Positions 7,124-11,281 of a DNA stretch of 11,281 bases are shown here, one piece after another. Under the pieces are notes generated by a model. That model was not told where the DNA came from. It searched no databases and saw only the letters and a list, made by a program, of their open reading frames with translations. A program made the translations under genes and the position numbers. Position 1 is the first letter of the stretch; each line of letters begins with the position of its first letter. The stretch is from Glaciimonas sp. (GTDB lineage Bacteria; Pseudomonadota; Gammaproteobacteria; Burkholderiales; Burkholderiaceae). Location: contig JACMQE010000165.1 of the NCBI GenBank assembly GCA_014377145.1, positions 1 to 11,281 on the forward strand, in the 5' to 3' direction.

Positions 7124-7129
7124 GCTGCT

Positions 7130-8641
7130 TTATGATATTAAACGGACAACAAAACTGGCCAAAGAACGGACGATCGCAGCTTGACTTGCATCTATCAAAA
7201 ATCCTGGCCACAAGCCTAGGACCAATACAGCAATACCATTCAAACTAAGTAACACACGCACATCGCCATGAGCGACAATCTTTGCTGTGTCGTGTGCATC
7301 ATCAAAATACATAACTTTAATCACGCGTAAATAGTAATACGCACCGATCAATGAGAACAGAACTGCCACGATCGCGAGCCAAATCTGTCCAGTGCCCAAT
7401 ACTGCACGCAGTACCGACAACTTGCCAAAGAATCCCATCAATGGTGGAACACCTGCCAAAGAAAGCATTAACAACAGCATGATCCCGGAGAACCAAGGAC
7501 TGCGTTGATTTAAGCCCTTAAAGTCATCAATATTTTCAGCCTCGAATCCTGAGCTTGTTAGCAACAAAATCACACCAAAGGTGCCGAGCGTCGTCAAGAC
7601 GTAGGTGATAGCATAAAACAACGCTGCGCTGTAAGCGTTGGTAGCCGAGTACATGTTGCCGTCAACGACACCGGACAACAGGCCGAGCAGCATAAAGCCC
7701 ATGTGAGAAATAGTCGAATAAGCCAACATCCGTTTGATGTTGGTCTGGGCGATCGCCGTAATATTACCAATTGCCATCGATAATATCGCCAGCACCATTA
7801 ACATTTGTTGCCAGTCAATCGCCAGCAATAACAAACCCTCAACCAACAAGCGGAAACAGATCGCGAATGCGGCCAGTTTCGGTGCGCCGCCCAACAATAA
7901 CGTGACGGCAGTTGGCGCGCCTTGGTAGACATCCGGCACCCACATATGGAACGGTACTGCGCCTAATTTAAAGGCCAGGCCAGCAACCAGGAACACGACA
8001 CCAAATACTAATGTGTTGTGTTGGGTCTCAGTGCCGCCCATAGCAACCGCCCGGGTAACCTCAATCAAATCAAGCGAACTGGTCGCGCCGTACAACATCG
8101 ACATTCCGTACAACAGGAACCCTGAAGCCATTGCGCCGAGTACAAAATATTTCATTGCTGCTTCAGTCGCATGCGCATTATCACGACGCAACGCTACCAG
8201 TGCGTACAAAGACAATGACATCAGTTCCAAACCAAGATAAATGATAAGGAAATTGTAACCCGAAATCATGACCAGCTGACCCAGCAACGCAAACAGTGCC
8301 AATGGATAAAACTCACCACCGAGATGATTGTTCACCATCTCGCGATCACCAATATATTGACGCGAATACACCAAGGTAACGAACACCGCGACATATGAAC
8401 AGAGCTTCAGCAAGTGGGCTAATGGATCGCTGACAAACATATTGTGGAAGGTATATACCGTCTCACCTGCGTTAAAAGCATTTAGTGTCATCCCGAAACA
8501 TATTACCAATGCCAGCAATGTCAAATAATAAGTAATATGACGTTTAGCATCCGAGACAAACATGTCAATCAACAGGATTGCAGAGGTCGCAATCAGCAGA
8601 AATATTTCTGGATAAACAGGGATCAGATTTATGTTATTCAT
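7130..8641 (-). CDS. nuoN: NADH-quinone oxidoreductase subunit N
   Basis: An antiporter-like membrane subunit of respiratory complex I, 503 residues, with many membrane helices covering nearly its whole length. It is one of the three proton-pumping modules. Key charged residues expected inside the membrane are present: Glu139 in [14 protein letters not shown], Lys225 in [20 protein letters not shown], and Lys255 in GGAPKLAAF. The [10 protein letters not shown] and [14 protein letters not shown] blocks are typical of the proton-translocating (Proton_antipo_M) family. The ATG (8641-8639) has GGTGG about 8 bases upstream. It follows nuoM after an unusually long 170-base spacer and is followed within 6 bases by the DUF2818 gene. 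No frameshift or missing motif is seen. Confidence 0.97.
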   Translation of the reverse strand: MNNINLIPVYPEIFLLIATSAILLIDMFVSDAKRHITYYLTLLALVICFGMTLNAFNAGETVYTFHNMFVSDPLAHLLKLCSYVAVFVTLVYSRQYIGDREMVNNHLGGEFYPLALFALLGQLVMISGYNFLIIYLGLELMSLSLYALVALRRDNAHATEAAMKYFVLGAMASGFLLYGMSMLYGATSSLDLIEVTRAVAMGGTETQHNTLVFGVVFLVAGLAFKLGAVPFHMWVPDVYQGAPTAVTLLLGGAPKLAAFAICFRLLVEGLLLLAIDWQQMLMVLAILSMAIGNITAIAQTNIKRMLAYSTISHMGFMLLGLLSGVVDGNMYSATNAYSAALFYAITYVLTTLGTFGVILLLTSSGFEAENIDDFKGLNQRSPWFSGIMLLLMLSLAGVPPLMGFFGKLSVLRAVLGTGQIWLAIVAVLFSLIGAYYYLRVIKVMYFDDAHDTAKIVAHGDVRVLLSLNGIAVLVLGLWPGFLIDASQAAIVRSLASFVVRLIS

Positions 8642-8811
8642 TTATTTGCCACCTATTTTTTCACTGGTGCTAACCACATTTTCATTCGGACTTAAGCAAA
8701 ATTGTTCCGACAAAGAATATCAAAAAAGCAAATTTACGCTTGGTGGATATAACTTCGCTTGGGCGACTTCGCAGGATGCCTATTTATTTCTGCGTAGCGA
8801 CATGGAGACCT

Positions 8812-10302
8812 TTAATTCAATTTGGTAATGGCAACGTGTTTCAGCAGCTCGGCCACTGACACTTGCATTGCATCGGCAAATGGGGCTGGATGTAAGCCCA
8901 TCGCAATGACAGCAATCGCCAGCAATCCCAACATGAAGAACTCACGATTGTTAAGGTCAGCCATTTCTTTAACATGCGGGTTCGTAATAACACCGAATAT
9001 CACCCGCTTGACCAGCCACAACGAATACGCCGCGCCGAAAATCAAGGCCGTAGCGGCTAATAAACCAATCCAGAAGTTGGCTTTAACCGCACCCAAAATC
9101 ACCATAAATTCGCCGACAAAACCGGAGGTGCCAGGTAGTCCGCTGTTCGCCAATGAGAACAAAATAAACAAGGCGGCAAAACGCGGCATCACGTTTACCA
9201 GTCCGCCGTATTGCGAGATTTCACGGGTATGCAAACGGTCATACATCACGCCAATACACAAGAACATTGCGCCGGAGACGAAGCCATGCGAAATCATTTG
9301 TACGATACCGCCCTGCAACGCCATATCGTTAAATAAGAAAAAGCCCAGAGTAACAAAACCCATGTGCGCGATCGATGAATATGCAACCAGTTTTTTCATA
9401 TCATTTTGAACCAGCGCCACCAAACCAATGTAAATCACCGCAATCAGCGACAAAGTAATCATGAGACCAGACAGATAGTGACTTGCATCGGGTGCGATCG
9501 GCAGAGAAAAGCGTAGGAAACCGTATCCACCTAATTTCAACATGATCGCAGCCAATACCACCGAGCCGCCGGTAGGTGCTTCAACGTGTGCATCCGGCAA
9601 CCATGTGTGAACCGGCCACATTGGCACTTTGACTGCGAAAGCCATGAAGAATGCCAAGAAAATGTAGATTTGTGCACCAAACGACAGCAGCACTTGATGC
9701 CACGTCAAAATATCGAAACTACCGCCGGACACGAAATAAAGATACAACAAGGTGACCAGCATCAACAACGATCCGAAGAACGTGTAAAGGAAAAATTTGA
9801 TTGCTGCATAAACCCGATTTGCACCACCCCAGATGCCGATAATGATAAACATAGGGACTAGGGTTGCTTCAAAAAATACGTAAAACAACATGCCGTCAAG
9901 TGCGCAGAATACACCAATCATCACGCCCGACAAAATCAGAAACGCGCCCATATATTGCGCAACACGCTTCTGGATGACTTCCCATGCTGAAATAATCACC
10001 ATCACATTGATGAAAGCAGTCAGCGGGATGAACCAAAGCGACAAGCCATCAATTCCCAAAAAGTAATTAATGTTGAAGCGAGTAATCCAAGGAGTCTTCT
10101 CGACAAACTGCATACCATGGAAACTGTTATCGAAATTCATCATCAGCGGCACTGTCACCGCTAAACTGACCAACGCACCGAACAGTGACAGCCACCGTAC
10201 AAGCGTAGGATTATCGTCACGACCAATTGCCAGGACGAACACACCAAACGCGATCGGGCAACAGATAGCGAGACTAAGAAGAGGGAAAGTTGACTGAATC
10301 AT
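8812..10302 (-). CDS. nuoM: NADH-quinone oxidoreductase subunit M
   Basis: A second antiporter-like subunit of complex I, 496 residues and fully hydrophobic, inserted in the inner membrane. Conserved functional residues are Glu145 in YVFFEATLVPMF, Lys225 in FAVKVPMWPVHTWLPDAHVE and Lys256 in AAIMLKLGGYG; these correspond by motif to the essential Glu144, Lys234 and Lys265 of the E. coli protein. The loop DGLSLWFIPLT (85-95) and AYSSIAHMGFVTLG (about 306-319) are also typical. The start ATG lies 27 bases after the nuoL stop with only a weak AAAGAA before it, so translation probably relies on coupling within the operon. The protein is intact; frames on the opposite strand are shadows. Confidence 0.97.
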   Translation of the reverse strand: MIQSTFPLLSLAICCPIAFGVFVLAIGRDDNPTLVRWLSLFGALVSLAVTVPLMMNFDNSFHGMQFVEKTPWITRFNINYFLGIDGLSLWFIPLTAFINVMVIISAWEVIQKRVAQYMGAFLILSGVMIGVFCALDGMLFYVFFEATLVPMFIIIGIWGGANRVYAAIKFFLYTFFGSLLMLVTLLYLYFVSGGSFDILTWHQVLLSFGAQIYIFLAFFMAFAVKVPMWPVHTWLPDAHVEAPTGGSVVLAAIMLKLGGYGFLRFSLPIAPDASHYLSGLMITLSLIAVIYIGLVALVQNDMKKLVAYSSIAHMGFVTLGFFLFNDMALQGGIVQMISHGFVSGAMFLCIGVMYDRLHTREISQYGGLVNVMPRFAALFILFSLANSGLPGTSGFVGEFMVILGAVKANFWIGLLAATALIFGAAYSLWLVKRVIFGVITNPHVKEMADLNNREFFMLGLLAIAVIAMGLHPAPFADAMQVSVAELLKHVAITKLN

Positions 10303-10329
10303 GGTTATTCTTTACTTTACTTCGCCAAT

Positions 10330-11281
10330 TTATTTGGCAAACGGAGAAGGCATGAACCAAACCAAGAAACCTAGCACACCAATAATCATTACAAACGCAT
10401 AGTGATAAATGTAACCAGATTGCCAGAGGCGAGTAATTTTTGAGAACCAGTTGACAGCCTTGGCGCTACCATTCACAACCAGCCCATCAATCAGAATGCG
10501 GTCACCAACGTTCCACAGGCCACGGCCGATTAGACGGGCGCCACCGGCAAACACTACTTCGTTGAATTTGTCCAGGTAGTACTTGTTATCTAGCAAAATG
10601 TAAAGCGGATGGAATTTTTGTTTGATCGCCGCCGGCACACGCGGATTAACCATGTAAAAGTAGTAGGCAACAACTACGCCAGCAATTGCCAACCACAACG
10701 GTGCAGAAGTCAGGCTGTCCATCACCATCGACAGTGGTCCGTGGAAGTCTTTACGTAACTCTTCCATCGCAATATGGGCTTCCCCGACGATGATCACATC
10801 CTTGAAGAAGTTACCGTACAAAATAGGTTCAATAGTGAAAAAACCAATAATTGCCGATGGAATAGCAAGCAGAATCAAGGGGATTGTGACTACCCAAGGA
10901 GATTCGTGCGGCTTTTGACCAGGTACTAGACCGTGGTAACCAGGGTCATCGCTCCCTTCTTCGTGATGATCTGTATGATGATGTGGCTTGCCAAAGCGCT
11001 CTTCGCCGTGGAATACCATAAAATACATACGGAAAGAATAAAATGCGGTGACAAAAACACCAGCCAGAACAGAGAATTTGGCAAAGCCTGCACCATACAA
11101 ATGGGTCGCGTCAACAGCTTCAATGATGCTATCTTTAGAATAGAAACCGGAAAAGAACGGCGTACCGATCAATGCCAGCGAACCGATCAGCGAAGTGATC
11201 CAGGTAATCGGCATGTACTTATGCAGGCCGCCCATATTCCGCATGTCTTGATCATGATGCATACCGATGATGACTGAACCA
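10330..11281 (-). CDS. nuoL: NADH-quinone oxidoreductase subunit L, C-terminal part
   Basis: The frame enters from the right edge (GSVIIGMHHDQD...) and ends with FAK-TAA at 10330, giving about 316 residues, roughly the last half of a protein usually near 650-690 residues. NuoL is the distal proton-pumping subunit of complex I. The fragment shows MGGLHKYMPITWITSLIGSL, then GTPFFSGFYSKDSI with the conserved Lys of the last channel helices. A histidine-rich loop (HHHTDHHEEGSDDPGYH) and GQKPHESPW precede several more helices. The C-terminal part should include the long lateral helix that braces NuoM and NuoN; it spans the region after LDNKYYLDKFNE. No lesion is seen. The 5' half is outside the window. 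Confidence 0.95.
   Translation of the reverse strand, partial: GSVIIGMHHDQDMRNMGGLHKYMPITWITSLIGSLALIGTPFFSGFYSKDSIIEAVDATHLYGAGFAKFSVLAGVFVTAFYSFRMYFMVFHGEERFGKPHHHTDHHEEGSDDPGYHGLVPGQKPHESPWVVTIPLILLAIPSAIIGFFTIEPILYGNFFKDVIIVGEAHIAMEELRKDFHGPLSMVMDSLTSAPLWLAIAGVVVAYYFYMVNPRVPAAIKQKFHPLYILLDNKYYLDKFNEVVFAGGARLIGRGLWNVGDRILIDGLVVNGSAKAVNWFSKITRLWQSGYIYHYAFVMIIGVLGFLVWFMPSPFAK

Noticed and set aside
8631..8828. 65-codon plus-strand frame across the nuoM-nuoN spacer
   Set aside because: Begins inside nuoN on the opposite strand, no clear ribosome-binding site and no recognised product.
8822..9409. 195-codon plus-strand open frame
   Set aside because: It lies entirely antisense to nuoM, whose sequence is fully conserved; the long frame is a by-product of nuoM codon use.

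Overview
The window reads as the chromosome of a betaproteobacterium, most likely an Oxalobacteraceae-like member of the Burkholderiales. This rests on the nuoL-nuoM-nuoN tail followed directly by a DUF2818 membrane protein, a ridA-like gene placed right before relA, and a PAS-LuxR regulator divergent from a CoA-transferase pair. The genus is inference. I see no phage, insertion sequence, CRISPR, tRNA or rRNA.

Layout. Positions 1-1890 (minus strand): the 5' part of relA, a frameshifted RidA-family gene just upstream of it, and an alpha/beta hydrolase. Positions 2152-3602 (minus): scoB and scoA, both intact, encoding a succinyl-CoA:3-ketoacid CoA-transferase. Positions 3933-5919: a decayed zone holding a frameshifted PAS-LuxR regulator (plus), a 3' remnant of a hot-dog thioesterase (minus) and a 5'-truncated, multiply broken electron-transfer-flavoprotein:ubiquinone oxidoreductase, ETF-QO (plus). 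Positions 5979-6494 (minus): a NUDIX hydrolase with a complete Nudix box whose original 5' end seems to have lost its start codon and gained a stop. Positions 6815-11281 (minus): DUF2818, nuoN, nuoM and the 3' half of nuoL, all reading as healthy membrane proteins of respiratory complex I.

How it fits together. Complex I and ETF-QO are two entry points of electrons into the quinone pool. Complex I is intact here. ETF-QO, which serves acyl-CoA dehydrogenases, is destroyed, together with a neighbouring acyl-CoA thioesterase and the regulator beside the ketoacid CoA-transferase. The pattern suggests relaxed selection on acyl-CoA oxidation, possibly early genome reduction or a change of lifestyle. 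Several lesions (Cys to Phe, Trp to stop, a deletion joining two genes) are not the kind made by homopolymer read errors. The two homopolymer frameshifts (RidA-like and PAS-LuxR) could in part be assembly errors. I did not find a new defence or mobile system; the unusual content is this cluster of recent gene decay.
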